Shown one piece after another: positions 34,701-46,554 of a stretch of DNA of 64,000 nt (the stretch's first letter is position 1; each line of letters begins with the position of its first letter). Below the pieces are notes generated by a model, which saw only the letters and a list, made by a program, of their open reading frames with translations, had not been told where the DNA came from and made no database searches. Source of the DNA: Scolanthus callimorphus (lineage: Eukaryota > Cnidaria > Anthozoa > Actiniaria > Edwardsiidae); contig CM066914.1 of NCBI GenBank assembly GCA_033964015.1, positions 15,331,637-15,395,636 on the forward strand, in the 5' to 3' direction. The position numbers and the translations under genes were made by a program.

Positions 34701-37700
34701 GGTACTGTCACGGTATTGGTACGGTCACGGTACTGCCGACACGGTCACAGCACTGACTTATCACGGCACTGATACGGTCACGGCAGAATACGGTCACGAT
34801 ACTGATTCTCGCGTCACTGAAATGCCGTCACGGCATTGACACGGTCACGACACTGACGTGGTCATTGTGTTATTTGTAACTTTTTTTTCTACGGACCCAC
34901 ACGAACTAAAAAATAATTACTCTTTCCCTTTTCAGCTCCCTCTAGACCAAGTAATAGGAAGACATATATGGAACTGTGAAAAACAGATAGCAAGAATGAA
35001 GGAATTGTCTCGGGAATTTGTAAGTGATTAGCATCGCAAGCTGCCTTTTGATCTTTTCCTGAATATAAAAAAATGGGAATGTTTCTGAGAAGGTGATCGA
35101 GGTGATCTTGTTCCCTGGTAAACACTTAAACCCGGGCACCAGAAATGCAAGGAATGGAAAGGGAAATGTTCCGCAACGTAAATATCATTTGCTGTTCTTT
35201 CAGAATGAAGAAATAGAAACAATGGTTCATATTCATGACATGACAGGTGCAAGCATGTTATTACGGAAAGCCTTGAGTATATTCAAAAAGCTAGCGAAAC
35301 TTGATCAAGAACATTATCCAGAGAGGATGGGAAAAGTGAGTAAAAATCATTAAAAAAAAACATTACATACACTGCGTGACTGGTACAATAGTTTACTATA
35401 TTACATGAACTAAACCCGTGAGCCAGTCTCTACTTCGGGCTAAAAATCCTTGAAATTCAGCGCATTTTAAATACTTTGGGGTCAGCTTACAAGAGCAAGC
35501 GCACCCTTCTCTGGCAAGCAGGTTTTTCCCTACAAGTTGACACTCAAACTTTTACTTCGCTGGGTGTATTTATCATCAGAGTAGCGCTCACTAAAGGCGC
35601 TGATTTGGTTATGGATGTTTAGCCCAATGTAAAGACTGTCTCGTATTCTTGCACAATTCACTGCTTTGTATCTGTATTGCCTCAAAATCTGTTATTTTTG
35701 CTCATTTTGTCTATTGTTTAATTGTATATTGTTTATTATTACTGTAATCCATACGATAATATTTTTGTGTACATACATGTTTTGTTTATTTTGTTATTTT
35801 CGCATGTTTGCTCTACAGATATTTATTGTCAATACACCTTGGTGAGTAACTAACGAATCATTTTGTTGAGAAGTAATCTGTTGTAGTCTATTCATGACAT
35901 TATTCAAGCAGATAATGACGTATTTACAGTTTAAAGGTTATTCTGTAAATCAAACAAAGGTTGTCTGAGCAAACCCGACAACACGACAGTGGACATGGTA
36001 AAAAAAAAACTGAAAGAATAATAAAACAAATCTGGAGGAAGGTACAAAACGTGTGCTTTGATATCTACAAATGTTTTGATTGCTTCCTTCAGCTTTTTAC
36101 CCATATTCCCTAGCGGCCTGGACGCGTACGCTTGAACGCTCTATCGACACGTTTAATTAAAGGGAGGCTTTCACGATACGCGCATGCTCCAGGAACGATC
36201 ATTGAGCAAAACTATTTAGACCATCCTATCAGAAAACTATTGAAGAACTTGTAAAACGTAAACATTTGGTTGGATGGATCGAGAAATAGTGAGATTAAAA
36301 CGGATTGTTTTCGTTATTTTCAGCCTTCGCTGGCCATCGTTACGGGACGATACTTCTTTGTTTTGAGATGCGCAGAACAGCTGCGCAGTTGCGTGACAGC
36401 CTCCCTTTAAATAGCTGTAATCAGCTGTATAAATAAAGCATACCCAGCATAGCAAGATGCCCCTTATGGTTTATAGAATCTTTTCGGTGGTTCCGAACGT
36501 CTGAAGGGCCTTACTCGCAAGTGCATTGCACAAACCGAAAACAAATAGGAATCAACGTAAATAAGTGCATTTTTCCGTTATTCCTTCCGTCCGTCCAAAT
36601 GACATCCGTTCAAAGTAACGTCTGTTGATTTTGATTGGTTGAGGGCGGGACGCCGATCAGACGGATAGGTTGCGGTAGATTTCCAAACAGGCTTATAAGT
36701 TCTCTCTAATAGAAACTGAACCCCCAAAATAATCAATTTACGTCCTATTCTGCTCTACATCATAGGGTATTTCCAGTTTTATGGAAAATAGCTCGAGTGT
36801 TTCTCGACCCCAAGACGAGGAGCAAGTGTGTGGTACTCAAGTATGGAGAGGTGTCAAAGCTGTTGAATTACTTTAACGCCGAGGAATTGCCAGAGGAATT
36901 CGGCGGTACTTGCAGATGTGACGATGGTTGTCTACCCCCCATACCCAAACACATGGTATGATCTAGCTACTTGTCAGTTTTACTGCAAATGCCATCGGAA
37001 ACATTAAACCACACAAAATGCAAGGGCGGATCCAATAATTTCAGGAGGGGGGGGGGGGAATTTGCAAATTTCCTTCCGCAAATACAGTAAATGTATGGGA
37101 AAATCTCCCGAAAAGGGGGCGCCGTCGAGAGCTACCGGTCAAACTGGGAGGTCGTAATAGCAGGGATCAGTCTACATATCACATTGTTAAAACAATGTAC
37201 AGCTTCATAAATGGTGCGCACTTTTTTCTTTGCAGAGAAACATAGCTGAAGCACCGTCATTGACAGAGCAATCTATAGGTATAACGTGTTAATACACCTC
37301 TGTGTTCCTTTCATTTCAATTCAATGCGCTACACCGGTGCGACGAATAGTTTTTAAACCGTACTACGTTACGTTCCCTTCCCTTTGCTTGTTATGACAGG
37401 TCCAAGGAAGTGTTTCGAAAAAGAATTAGAATGTAAAAATGACGGTGACTCTGTTGGCTGGTACTTCAAAGCACCAAGGTAAGATGCACGGGATGTGCCG
37501 CCAACGGCGAGAATAACGATGAAGGCTAAAAGCGGAGCTCTTGATATGTACATTGTCTTTTTGGTGCTGGATCTGATGTCGTCATATCACGTGACAACTT
37601 GGTTGCATCTCTGGTTTCCCTGTGTTGAAGGTGACAAGGGGCTAAAGCAAGTAGATAGGCAGCTGAACAGTCATGTGCTTTTATTTCGCTACGAGCCTTT

Positions 37701-38477
37701 GAAAATGTTGCTCTCGTTGGAAGCTCTAAAATATGTACTTTGTAGATTGACATCTGGGCCCGTAACGCTGTATCTGTTTAAGAAATAGGAAAATAGAATA
37801 TATTTCTTTTTCCAACTAATTCATATTGCATTACTTTGTAGTAAAGACATCAAATTGGTATCAAGTTCAAGCCCAGACCGCACTCTGGCTGGAAGGACCG
37901 CATGAATGATATCGCGGCGGTCTGGGTACAAGACCTCGAGTTCGTCGGAGAAAAAGAAGGACCTGACACAGGGTGAGGGACGTTATTCCCCCAGAGCCCT
38001 GAATCTTGCCGCTGGCCAAAAGATGACGGGCTCTGGGTACGAGATTGCCATTCGAGGGCCTTTGCTGATTGGCTGAAACGGCGCGCATGCGTACATAAAA
38101 CAAGCTCTGGCAAAATAACAATGTCAGTCGTCTTTTCAACCTATGCATACCTATTTTAAGGCATTAAAAAGGCCATTTCTTATATACATACGTCAGCCAG
38201 AGCCTCCCGTGAGGTGACGAGCCGGAGAGCTCTGGGTTCGAGAATGCCCCCCCCCCCCCATCCCCCCCTGAGGTGACGAGTAGGCCGGTACGAGCTCTGG
38301 GTGCGAGCATGAGAAGGACGTGCGCGGACGTGATTTGACTGATCTGCTTTCTGAGTTCTCCAATATAACACTTGCATTATTGCGATTCGTAGGTTCTATT
38401 CACCGCCATGCCCTGGTCTATGTATCCTCGTGTGGGATAATAGTGATAGCAAATGGCTTTCGAAAACCGTCAAGTAA
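28775..38477 (+). CDS. SEC14-like protein (CRAL-TRIO plus GOLD-like tail)
   Basis: A lipid-binding/transfer protein, probably cytosolic. Exons: 28775-28867, 31829-31884, 32857-32920, 33029-33055, 33828-33920, 34936-35019, 35204-35335, 35819-35841, 36766-36955, 37236-37278, 37400-37478, 38393-38477. All junctions are GT-AG and in phase, giving 322 residues. The CRAL-TRIO N-terminal segment reads TLLRFLRARSFDVQAAYK, then TVEWRRNNDIDGIL. The lipid pocket follows, with KHDKHGRPCYIEY, IFIVNTPW and LNYFNAEELPEEFGGTC. The C-terminus keeps GOLD-like strands (VGWYFKAPR; CILVWDNSDSKWLSKTVK) but lacks the middle of a full GOLD domain. The last exon ends AAGTAAGTA: either the TAA is used, or aa|gtaagt is a splice donor and a further exon is missing. 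No clear AATAAA lies close behind. Confidence 0.82.
28868..31828. other. First intron of the SEC14-like gene
   Basis: 2.96 kb with no exon I can support. It holds the foldback element at 30633-30769 and a run of 26 C at 31586-31611. The 29640-29750 stretch has short inverted copies of cgagcgggc and aatgccc. Confidence 0.6.
30633..30769. mobile_element. Foldback element
   Basis: Imperfect arms of about 60 bp: cttactaacc...cggcattacgtgaaatatcaaac at the left against gtttgatatttcacgtaatgcc...ggttagtaag at the right, with a short GC-rich centre. Non-coding. Confidence 0.8.
32139..32388. mobile_element. MITE family C, copy 1
   Basis: A 250-bp element with TIRs ttaaaggggctctcgcacgc and its complement at the right end. 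A second copy in the same orientation lies at 53684-53937. The interior (cctttcaagtgttagacaaa) is well conserved between the copies. It is in an intron of the SEC14-like gene. Confidence 0.85.
32389..32601. mobile_element. MITE family D, compact copy
   Basis: ggctggttctcactggaacg at the left and tctagtgtgaaccagcc at the right are inverted. Inside are several copies of gcaagcgcaag and one caggcaagtgtgaatca, the unit that is amplified to a satellite in the copy at 50180. Confidence 0.75.
32605..32690. repeat. Small palindromic element
   Basis: agggccagtttacatgg and ataaacaggccct are inverted over 86 bp, directly next to MITE D. Confidence 0.55.
34289..34866. repeat. Minisatellite in an intron of the SEC14-like gene
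   Basis: About 580 bp of degenerate ~18-bp units of the type ggtcacggtactgacac, in the intron 33921-34935. Spacer and unit vary and there is no conserved spacing beyond the unit. Confidence 0.9.
37880..38312. mobile_element. MITE family A, rearranged copy cluster
   Basis: Contains gggctctgggtacgagatt (38030), the internal ctgattggctgaaa / gcgcgcatgcgtacat segment shared with the 61290 copy, and agagcctcccgtgaggtgacg through gagaatg (38200-38247). A further gagctctgggtgcgagcatg lies at about 38292. A poly-C tract at 38247-38258 separates the pieces. It lies in the last intron of the SEC14-like gene. Confidence 0.65.
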
Positions 38478-39139
38478 GTAGTGATACACCTCGTTATAGG
38501 AACGAACCAGGAGCCTATCAGCAGGAGCCCCCATTACCTAGTGGCACAACCCGCGGAGGGGGAGGAGCTGGTGGCATTTTCTATTAGACGGCCCCTATTT
38601 TGGTGATACGTTCTTTCCTATAAGTCAGGGGAAAATTCACAATCCGCAATTTAAAAATATAGATACTTCTACTCCTGTATATATGGCTAGACGTAGTGGA
38701 GTAGTAATCAGGCTCCTGTTGATGAACTCCTGGGACGAATGAAGTGAATGGAATCTGAGCAGGATAGGAATTTCATTTGTATGTTAATTTGACGTGGCAG
38801 ATATCACGTGATGATCACAGAGGGCGAAACTGACTCAGAAGAGGAGTGTCAATCAAACGGTAATGGTAACCACAGGGAGCCCACTGTGACCTATCTATGA
38901 GAGAAGTCATGACACGCAGGAATATGTGGATAGGCGAAATGTCTAAGCTATGCCTCTATCGCAGTTAAATAGGCGCCCAGTGTTAGTCTCCCTAAAACCT
39001 GGAATGCAATATCTGCTCGAAAGATCTAATGCTATTGGCTTGATGCACTTCATTGTTCTATTGTCCTCGTTCTATTTTGTGTTTGGCATTGTTTTGAGTA
39101 AGTGCACTCATTCCTATGGGAATAAAATCACAAAAGCGC
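38478..39139. other. Intergenic, 3' of the SEC14-like gene
   Basis: Nothing coding is supported. If the SEC14-like gene has a further exon, it would lie here or beyond. An AATAAA-type hexamer first occurs near 39119. Confidence 0.35.
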
Positions 39140-39214
39140 GGCGGCCATGTTGGTGTACAGAACAAAGAGCAACAAATGAACTTTCTTTTGTCCCTGTACA
39201 CCAACATGGCCGCC
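39140..39214. repeat. Perfect 21-bp stem hairpin
   Basis: ggcggccatgttggtgtaca(g) at 39140-39160 and its exact complement at 39194-39214, with a 33-base loop. Probably a small palindromic MITE. Confidence 0.75.
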
Positions 39215-39273
39215 AATGACGTCACGTGCAAGACAGCAATAGGGTTAGCTCTTCCGAGACTAAGTGTAATATT

Positions 39274-39430
39274 AGGCCATGTTCGAATTATACGCTCCAG
39301 AGCCTACAAACAATAACCTCAAGTCGAGGCTTTCTTCTGAAATTACTGTAAATGTATTAGAACTTGGAGAAAGCCTCGATTTGAAGCTTTTGTCTTGTGA
39401 GCATTGGAGCGTAATTCGAACTTGGGCTAT
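39274..39430. mobile_element. Foldback element
   Basis: taggccatgttcgaattata and gtaattcgaacttgggcta are inverted, and gcctcaagtcgaggctttc/gaaagcctcgatttgaagc form inner matches. Confidence 0.65.
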
Positions 39431-39432
39431 TT

Positions 39433-39548
39433 AACCATTATCCTGCGAGATTGCGCAGAATATCGTCTGATACTTAGCCGACGAGGGACGAAGTCCCGAG
39501 TTGGCTAAAATCAGACGATATTCTGCAAAATCGAGCAGGATAATGGTT
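39433..39548. mobile_element. Palindromic element
   Basis: aaccattatcctgc and gcaggataatggtt start arms of about 50 bp that also share agaatatcgtctga and tagccgac/gttggcta. Non-coding. Confidence 0.8.
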
Positions 39549-40240
39549 TTATTATTCAGCACATCGATAGCACAAAAAACCCCTGAAAAACATGACTTTT
39601 GTATATTATTTACGAGCTCAAAACATCATATTTCCCTCAAACGACGGATATCGCAGGATAGCTGTCATGCACAGAAGACAGCTATTGACGTTCCAATGAC
39701 CGTATTTGGGCAGTGCATCGATGTGCTGAATAATAATATAGTATATTGGAATTATTCGTACTTTTGCGTGCTTCAATAGTATATCAACTTGTGTGTTTGC
39801 CCTTTACTGAGATCCAACAGGCTAAAAACCACAAGGACTAGCGGATGAATGAAAATACTGGTGCTAGAATTCGTAGGTAAATATAAGGTATAAATGAATA
39901 AATAATGAAAATCAACATTAATATATTTTGTAAAACTCAGCTAGAGGGGAATGCTAATTTGCTGTTGCTAACTAGCGACATTTTAGATATCCAAGAAAAT
40001 AGATCTCTCTACCTTAATTCGGACGGATATGGGAGGGAGGGGGTGGTAAGTGGTTTCATGGGAGGGGTTTAGTGTCCTGTTTTACAAAACCCCCTAATTT
40101 GCAAGGGGGGACATTTTGCAAATAGAAAATTTTCCAAGTCATGGCGTGCGAATCAAGCTCGGCTTCAGTTACCGATCAACAAGGGAATCGGTCTTTGTGG
40201 AAGCTTTTGTCCTAGTGCAATTCACTCGGAATCTGGCAAA

Positions 40241-40622
40241 ATTATAATAATAATAAGTTTATTGTACCACTCTCGCAGAACAAAGTCTGAAGTACAGCGG
40301 GGTGTCAATTTACAAATTACAAAAGCAGACAGTTATAACAGACAATGAAAAATTACTGAAAGCGGACAGTTACAAAGTCATTAAGCCTGGAAGTATTTCC
40401 TTGATATCGGTCGGATCGCTGTTGGCCAGAGCGCAATTCATAGCAATGGCTTACTGTATTCCTGAAGGGAAAACATAGCTCAGAGGAGGGGACGACTTAG
40501 CGCTTATGGCAAATTTAGCGCAGAGGAAATTGCGGCGATCAGAAAATGGTCTATTAATTCTGGCCACGCGAAGGGCTCAAAAGATTTCACGGTACCAACC
40601 GTCCGCTTAGTGTAGATACTTT
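40241..40622 (-). mobile_element. Probable 3' end of a LINE/SINE-like element
   Basis: On the minus strand the sequence ends gtacaataaacttattatta(t), i.e. an AATAAA followed by an ATT microsatellite tail, as at the 3' end of many non-LTR elements. No RT motif is visible upstream, where the large palindrome begins. Confidence 0.45.
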
Positions 40623-42587
40623 CCTGAGAGTAGTATACAGAATAGCGGTTTTAGGACGGGTGGATCAGGGTGGATCTGTGGATCCACCATGAGCGTTGCG
40701 TGACAAGCGAAAAAAGTGGTGTCTCAAGTCACGCAAGTGAAAATGACGCCATAAGTGAAAACAATAGGTTGCCCAGACTTGCCCACACATCAGAAGGGCT
40801 TGCCCAGACATGCTCAAACCGGAGATTGGGTTAGCGCGGGCGTATCAGGGCGGATCTGCCCTAGGTACCTCATGATCGACCAAAAGTATGACGTCATGGC
40901 TATATCTAGGCTGGAAGTGACGCCATAAGTGAAACAAAAAAGTTTGCCCAGACTTGCCCGTTCACAAGAAGGAAAAATGGGGTTTGACGAGTACGAAAAT
41001 GTATACATTTTTCGAGCAAAAAACGAAAACGAGGCTAAAGCGCAGCGAAGCGTGGAAACCCTTTGGTTACCCCATGGTTACCCCGTGTTTACCCTTTAGT
41101 TACCCCGTAGTTATAAATGTCCCTCCGTAAAGGGTTCTAAAAGGATTAAACCTACGCCCAAAATAAACAGTCTAACATAGACTTACATAGTCTAACATAG
41201 ACTAACATAGTCTAGCTACATAGTCTAACATAGACTAACATAGACTAGCTACATAGACTAGATACATAGACTAACATAGACTAGCTACATAGACTAGATA
41301 CATAGACTAGCTACATAGACTAGCTACATAGTCTAACAAAGACTAGCTACATAGTAGAACATAGACTAGTAAATGTCCCTCCGTCAAGGGTTCTAAAACG
41401 GTCCTGTGAAGACGAGGAGGAGGAGGAGGAGGTCTATTCTGTGAGGAGGAGGAGGGATGGGAGGAGGAGGAGGAGTGCTATTCAGTGAGGAGAGGAGGAG
41501 GAGGGGCAAACAAAGGGACATTATAAAAATGCTTCTTAATATTCTACACTGCTGCGGGCGTGACGGGCGTTGTAGCGGGCGTTGACGGGCGCTATAGCGG
41601 GCGTGACGGGCGTCTTGCTTGCGCTGTAGCGGGCCTCAACGCCCGCTACAACGCCCGTCACGCCCGCAGCAGTGTAGAATATTAAGAAGCATTTTTATAA
41701 TGTCCCTTTGTTTGCCCCTCCTCCTCCTCTCCTCACTGAATAGCACTCCTCCTCCTCCTCCCATCCCTCCTCCTCCTCACAGAATAGACCTCCTCCTCCT
41801 CCTCCTCGTCTTCACAGGACCGTTTTAGAACCCTTGACGGAGGGACATTTACTAGTCTATGTTCTACTATGTAGCTAGTCTTTGTTAGACTATGTAGCTA
41901 GTCTATGTATCTAGTCTATGTAGCTAGTCTATGTTAGTCTATGTATCTAGTCTATGTAGCTAGTCTATGTTAGTCTATGTTAGACTATGTAGCTAGACTA
42001 TGTTAGTCTATGTTAGACTATGTAAGTCTATGTTAGACTGTTTATTTTGGGCGTAGGTTTAATCCTTTTAGAACCCTTTACGGAGGGACATTTATAACTA
42101 CGGGGTAACTAAAGGGTAAACACGGGGTAACCATGGGGTAACCAAAGGGTTTCCACGCTTCGCTGCGCTTTAGCCTCGTTTTCGTTTTTTGCTCGAAAAA
42201 TGTATACATTTTCGTACTCGTCAAACCCCATTTTTCCTTCTTGTGAACGGGCAAGTCTGGGCAAACTATTTTGTTTCACTTATGGCGTCACTTCCAGCCT
42301 AGATATAGCCATGACGTCATACTTTTGGTCGATCATGAGGTACCTAGGGCAGATCCGCCCTGATACGCCCGCGCTAACCCAATCTCCGGTTTGAGCATGT
42401 CTGGGCAAGCCCTTCTGATGTGTGGGCAAGTCTGGGCAACCTATTGTTTTCACTTATGGCGTCATTTTCACTTGCGTGACTTGAGACACCACTTTTTTTC
42501 GCTTGTCACGCAACGCTCATGGTGGATCCACAGATCCACCCTGATCCACCCGTCCTAAAACCGCTATTCTGTATTCTACTCCTGAGT
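40623..42587. repeat. Giant near-perfect palindrome, ~1.96 kb
   Basis: Left arm 40623-41585 and right arm 41636-42587 are inverted copies around a 50-bp centre. Differences I can find by eye: one 12-bp unit (ctagctacatag) more in the left arm, one A/T change, one A-run indel, and decay at the outer ends. Each arm contains, from the outside in, a ggatcc-rich segment, gggcaagtctgggcaa repeats, an actagctacatag microsatellite, a gag/ctc-rich tract and a gggcgt-rich centre. A 64-residue frame occurs identically in both arms and is not evidence of a gene. Confidence 0.92.
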
Positions 42588-42684
42588 TGTCCACTGACTT
42601 TGTATGAATTTTGATGTTATCAACTTTAGTGTATATAGGCCCGGTTTCATGACGAAGTCCAACCACCACGGTTGAAAATCGAGT

Positions 42685-43053
42685 CTAGAGCAGATTTCGT
42701 ATGACTGTGAAAAGTGCCGTGGTCGCGGTCACGGCAGCGCACGGAACCGGTCCTGCTGTAGATGAAACGAAATCGGGAAAAATGGAATCGCGTAGTCGCG
42801 GCACGGTACAACTTTGTCGCGGCTATTTTTGTCGCAGGTAACATTTTTGCTTCTAGTATGAATCAGACTATAGAGCAGATTTCGTATGACTGTGAAAAGT
42901 GCGGTGACACGGCGCGGTACAGTCGCGGTGGCGGTACGGAACCTGGCCTGCTGTAGATACCGAATGAAATCACTTAGTCGCGGCGCGGTCACGGTCGCGG
43001 AGCGGTACAACTTTGTCGCGGAACTTTTCACAGTCATACGAAATCTGCTCTAG
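42685..43053. mobile_element. Foldback element with an internal end copy
   Basis: gagcagatttcgtatgactg at 42688 recurs at 42875 in the same direction and inverted at 43029-43053. The two outer copies form TIRs; the middle one suggests a nested insertion. The interior is rich in gtcgcgg/ccgcgac. Confidence 0.7.
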
Positions 43054-43196
43054 TACAACTTTAACTTTATTATGATATCCATACTTTTCCATTGAATATT
43101 CAGTCATTCATTCACATAGAGTATTTTTGTAGGTTTTAAGCTACGTTATATTTAGGATACATGTCCCTGTACGTTAAAGTACAATAACCTGAGAGC

Positions 43197-45470
43197 AATT
43201 GTAATATTTATCCTTGCCTCGTAGATGTAAAACATTTTTAAGACAACTTGTCGAATATTTAAGGACAAATAAAAAAAAATGTTGGCTTTTAAGTTCTGTC
43301 TATTTTATCAGGGAAATTTCCCTTGTTTTATTTACAGGAGCGGTTTCTGGAACTTCCGAATCTTGGGGGGGGGGGGGGGGAAGGAAAAATAAGTGGACGA
43401 CATCGAAAATGTCGATTCGTAAATGTATGGGAACCGGAACTGGAAATCCCATCGGAAGCCACTCTGCTATGGTGACTCTAGCAAAAACATTTCAATCCCA
43501 AAGCAAGAGTTGTGTTCATAATCTACAAAGAAAAAAATCTTGCGAAAGCAAGTGTTTATTTTTGACAATGTAAATTAGTTGTCCATCCTAACGTCACATT
43601 GTAGCGAGTACGACAATACTGACCCAGGCCCAACTCATTCAAACAGTGCGATAGAAGATTGGGCTCGAGAAAGGTGCCCGCGATACCGGCGGTAACTATG
43701 CCAGCGCTCAACCCCACCGTTACAAGCCCCATGGCAATCCCTCTTTTGTGGTGGTCCTCGTACATGTCCGATATGACGAGTAGAGAATTGACATTCATAA
43801 CGGCTGACACCAGGCCTTGTGTACAACACAGGGTGACCACAATAGACACGTGAGCAAGTATGCGGTACCACGACATCAATAGGAACAAAGCGAAATGCGC
43901 TAAATCTACAAGCACTAGTAACCATATTTTGTTTGTCCTCAAATAGGGCACGACTTTAGGACAACAGCGCGAGAACAACAGCACATAACACCCTCCAATA
44001 AATCTGAAGATACCAAAACTGAGCATGTAATACATATAGTGGTCGCGTGGGGAGAAGGGTGCGTCTGGATATGCCGCTGTGGTGATAACTGCTGTTTGGG
44101 AGAGGTAGACAGCGATATAATCCCAGTACAATAAACACGAGACTGGCGCAACGCGCTTCAGAATAGTCCACCTCTCTTTGAAACTCAGTTTCGTCGAATG
44201 TCTGTCTGCTTCACTCTCTGAGGATTCGTCCGTCTCGAGAGGCATGTACTTGCCGTGATCACGTGATTGATCACGTGCTGCGCTGGACTGATCACGTGAA
44301 TGCTGCAAGTCTTCCTTGTCCTGCACGTAGTATAAGACGATGAACAGAAAGGCAGGGGGGAGCGAGCAGGCTACAGCGGTACGGGGGGCCACGCACGACC
44401 ATGTAGTTAGAGCTGATAAAGTGAACAAACCAAATTTAAATTATCTACTATAACGTTTTTTTTGTCAAGATATGAAATCTATCATACAATGAACGCTGCT
44501 TACCTGTGTAATAAAGCGAGGCAACAAGATTAACAGAGTTGTTGCCCGCGAGCGCAGCGCTCGTAAGCTCGACAACATTGTACCGCGCGACCATGGCGTA
44601 GGTTGTCGCTAGAGCTACTGACAGGCCCAAACCAAAACACGCTACACCCACCAAACGAAGGGGGATTACCTCTGTAAAGACGACAATCAAGACCCCAGCA
44701 CTGTCTAGCAAAACAACCACTACAAGCGACATCAAGAATGAACGTTGAACAAACCAAGGAGAAACCAGCGTGGCCAGGGTCTCAGGAACTGTTACGGCGA
44801 TGATCACGACTGAAGTCGGCAGGTTGCTACCTGCAAATATGTCTTGGATTGCGATGGTGGCTTGCACGGCATAGAATGTGGAAAATAAGCCGAACACCAT
44901 GTAAACAAGCACGTTTTTTAGGTCTCCCATTATTCAGAACTTTGACTACTCTCACCAGACACTGATACTTCCAAACGAATTTGCTAAGGCGTGAAAACCT
45001 TGCGGTTCATGTCAACTGCCAGCCACGAGGCTAGGAGGCCGCATAAAACTCTGGCAGTCCATTAATGTTATCCCTGGTTAAGGTAAAATAGTTAGTGAAC
45101 TGCTGTGTCTGATGCTTAGTTACTGAATGAATCTGAATGGCTGAAGTGAAGCCAAGCGTTGAAGTCACATCCAGACCAGTGAGTTTCCTGAAGTTTCCTA
45201 TGTCACACTGATGTCAAACGTACCGTCAGACAAGTCAGTTACATACAGTGAGGTTCAGTCAAGTACTGCCTCATAATCTGATTGTTTAACATTCCAAAAT
45301 GTCGAACTGCTGTTGTAGCCCGTTTGACAAGTGGACTTTCTCGTATCATCACTTTTGACTAAATCAAGACCAGCATCTGGGATCATTAATGTGCCTTTGC
45401 AATACTATCACAAAATGCAAATTCGCACATCGATGAAGGATCCCAAGGGCCGGTAACCAATCAATGCGAG
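43197..45470. repeat. Tandem segmental duplication, unit 1
   Basis: This unit recurs at 46607-48890 in the same orientation, about 3.4 kb away. It begins with taatatttatccttgcctcg and ends around ggatcccaagggccggtaac. It contains the intact CLN3-like gene and its upstream region. A G-run at 43366-43380 differs in length from that of the other unit. Confidence 0.85.
43556..44930 (-). CDS. CLN3: CLN3 (battenin)-like membrane protein, intact copy
   Basis: A multi-spanning protein of the lysosomal/endosomal membrane related to CLN3, a solute-carrier-fold family. Two exons, 44930-44504 and 44412-43556 (GT-AG, in phase), give 427 residues against 438 for human CLN3. Exon 1 starts directly at the first membrane segment (LKNVLVYMVFGLFSTFYAVQ), without the ~35-residue acidic tail of the human protein. 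Exon 2 has a charged loop (SRDQSSAARDQSRDH), then LSFKERWTILKRVAPVSCLL, the conserved CLN3 block before the second half of the fold. Further hydrophobic segments follow, such as HFALFLLMSWYRILAHVSIV and GLVSAVMNVNSLLVISDMYE. The symbol is by family resemblance recalled from memory; another member of the CLN3/equilibrative-transporter-like group is possible. Confidence 0.75.
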
Positions 45471-46024
45471 AGTTAAATAACAACATAATGCTTTCTGTCC
45501 TCTGACATATCCATGGTGAAATTGAGGTATGCATGAAACAACTCCACTTTGTTCATTCTTATTGTTTGCCGCAACCAATTGTTTGGAATACTTTCAGCTT
45601 CTTTTTTTTTGGGGGGGGGGGGAGGGACTGTAATATCCTACTGAACATGTTCCTTTTTAAATAAATTTTATTTGGACCTGTTCATCCATGTACATTTATG
45701 TATACAATGCCAAATAAAAATATCTGTCTGTCTGTCTATCTGTTCTATTATCCCTAGGGGATTGGCAATACGCTTGATCAATGCCACCCAGCCAATCAGC
45801 GGCTGTCATTTCCGCCTCCTATATCCATTATAGTACTTATATTTGTGCAACACCCTTGAAGTACACCACCTTGCACACTATATAGTCCTTATTCATGCCA
45901 CGCCCTTGTAGTGTAACCCCTTCAACACTATAGAACCAGCTTTGAGCAGACCTTATGTTAACGCTTCAGAAAGTGTCTTGCCTATGCATTCGATTTGGGT
46001 AAGATGTGCTTACATTCTATAGGT

Positions 46025-46145
46025 AAATCCATTACCCGACTCAGGAATTCCACACTAAATCTCACTTGAAAAATCGATATCGCCCGAGTCGCTCGATTTT
46101 TCGCGTGAGATTTATTGTGGAATTCCCTCGTCGGGTAATGGATTT
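46025..46145. mobile_element. Palindromic element
   Basis: aaatccattacccgac and gtcgggtaatggattt begin arms of about 55 bp that also share ggaattcca and gatttttcg-type blocks. Confidence 0.8.
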
Positions 46146-46408
46146 TCTTCGAATCCCATGCCGGAGGTTTTATTGATTTAATAATTTACAAAAAAGGCTT
46201 TACGCGCGCCAAGGAAGCCATTGCCAAACTGTTTCAATTTCAGGAAAATGCATAGACTGCTTGCAGCCCCTTCTCCGGCGAACGTCCGTAAATCGAGAGA
46301 AGCGAGAAATCCCGCGGCGGCGCGCTTCGGTTTGTTTACAACCGGCGAACGTCCGTTTTTACAATAAACAAGGAACATGCGCGACTCCGAGACCAATTCT
46401 ATAGGATT

Positions 46409-46548
46409 ATTCAAAGCTTCAGGAGGCTAGATTCCGCTAAGAAATAGCACGAAAAAAACGATATCGCACGAGTCCCGCAGCGACGAGGGCGATATCGCCT
46501 TTTTGAGTGCTATTTTCGGCGGAATCTACGGACTGAACGCTTTGAATA
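46409..46548. mobile_element. Palindromic element
   Basis: tattcaaagc/gctttgaata at the ends, gattccgc/gcggaatc and aacgatatcgc/gcgatatcgc inside. Related in plan to the element at 46025, with a cgatatcgcncgagtc-type centre. Confidence 0.75.
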
Positions 46549-46554
46549 GACTTG

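Noticed and set aside
41619..41828. Leu/Pro-rich 69-residue frame
   Set aside because: Low-complexity translation of the cctcct tract in the palindrome arm.
40814..42394. A 64-residue protein found twice, in opposite directions
   Set aside because: Both frames lie at mirror positions of the palindrome, so their identity is explained by the inverted repeat. There is no domain or splice context.
43214..43573. 119-residue plus-strand frame behind CLN3-like copy 1
   Set aside because: It runs through a G-run and the duplicated 3' flank. The equivalent frame in unit 2 is not conserved.
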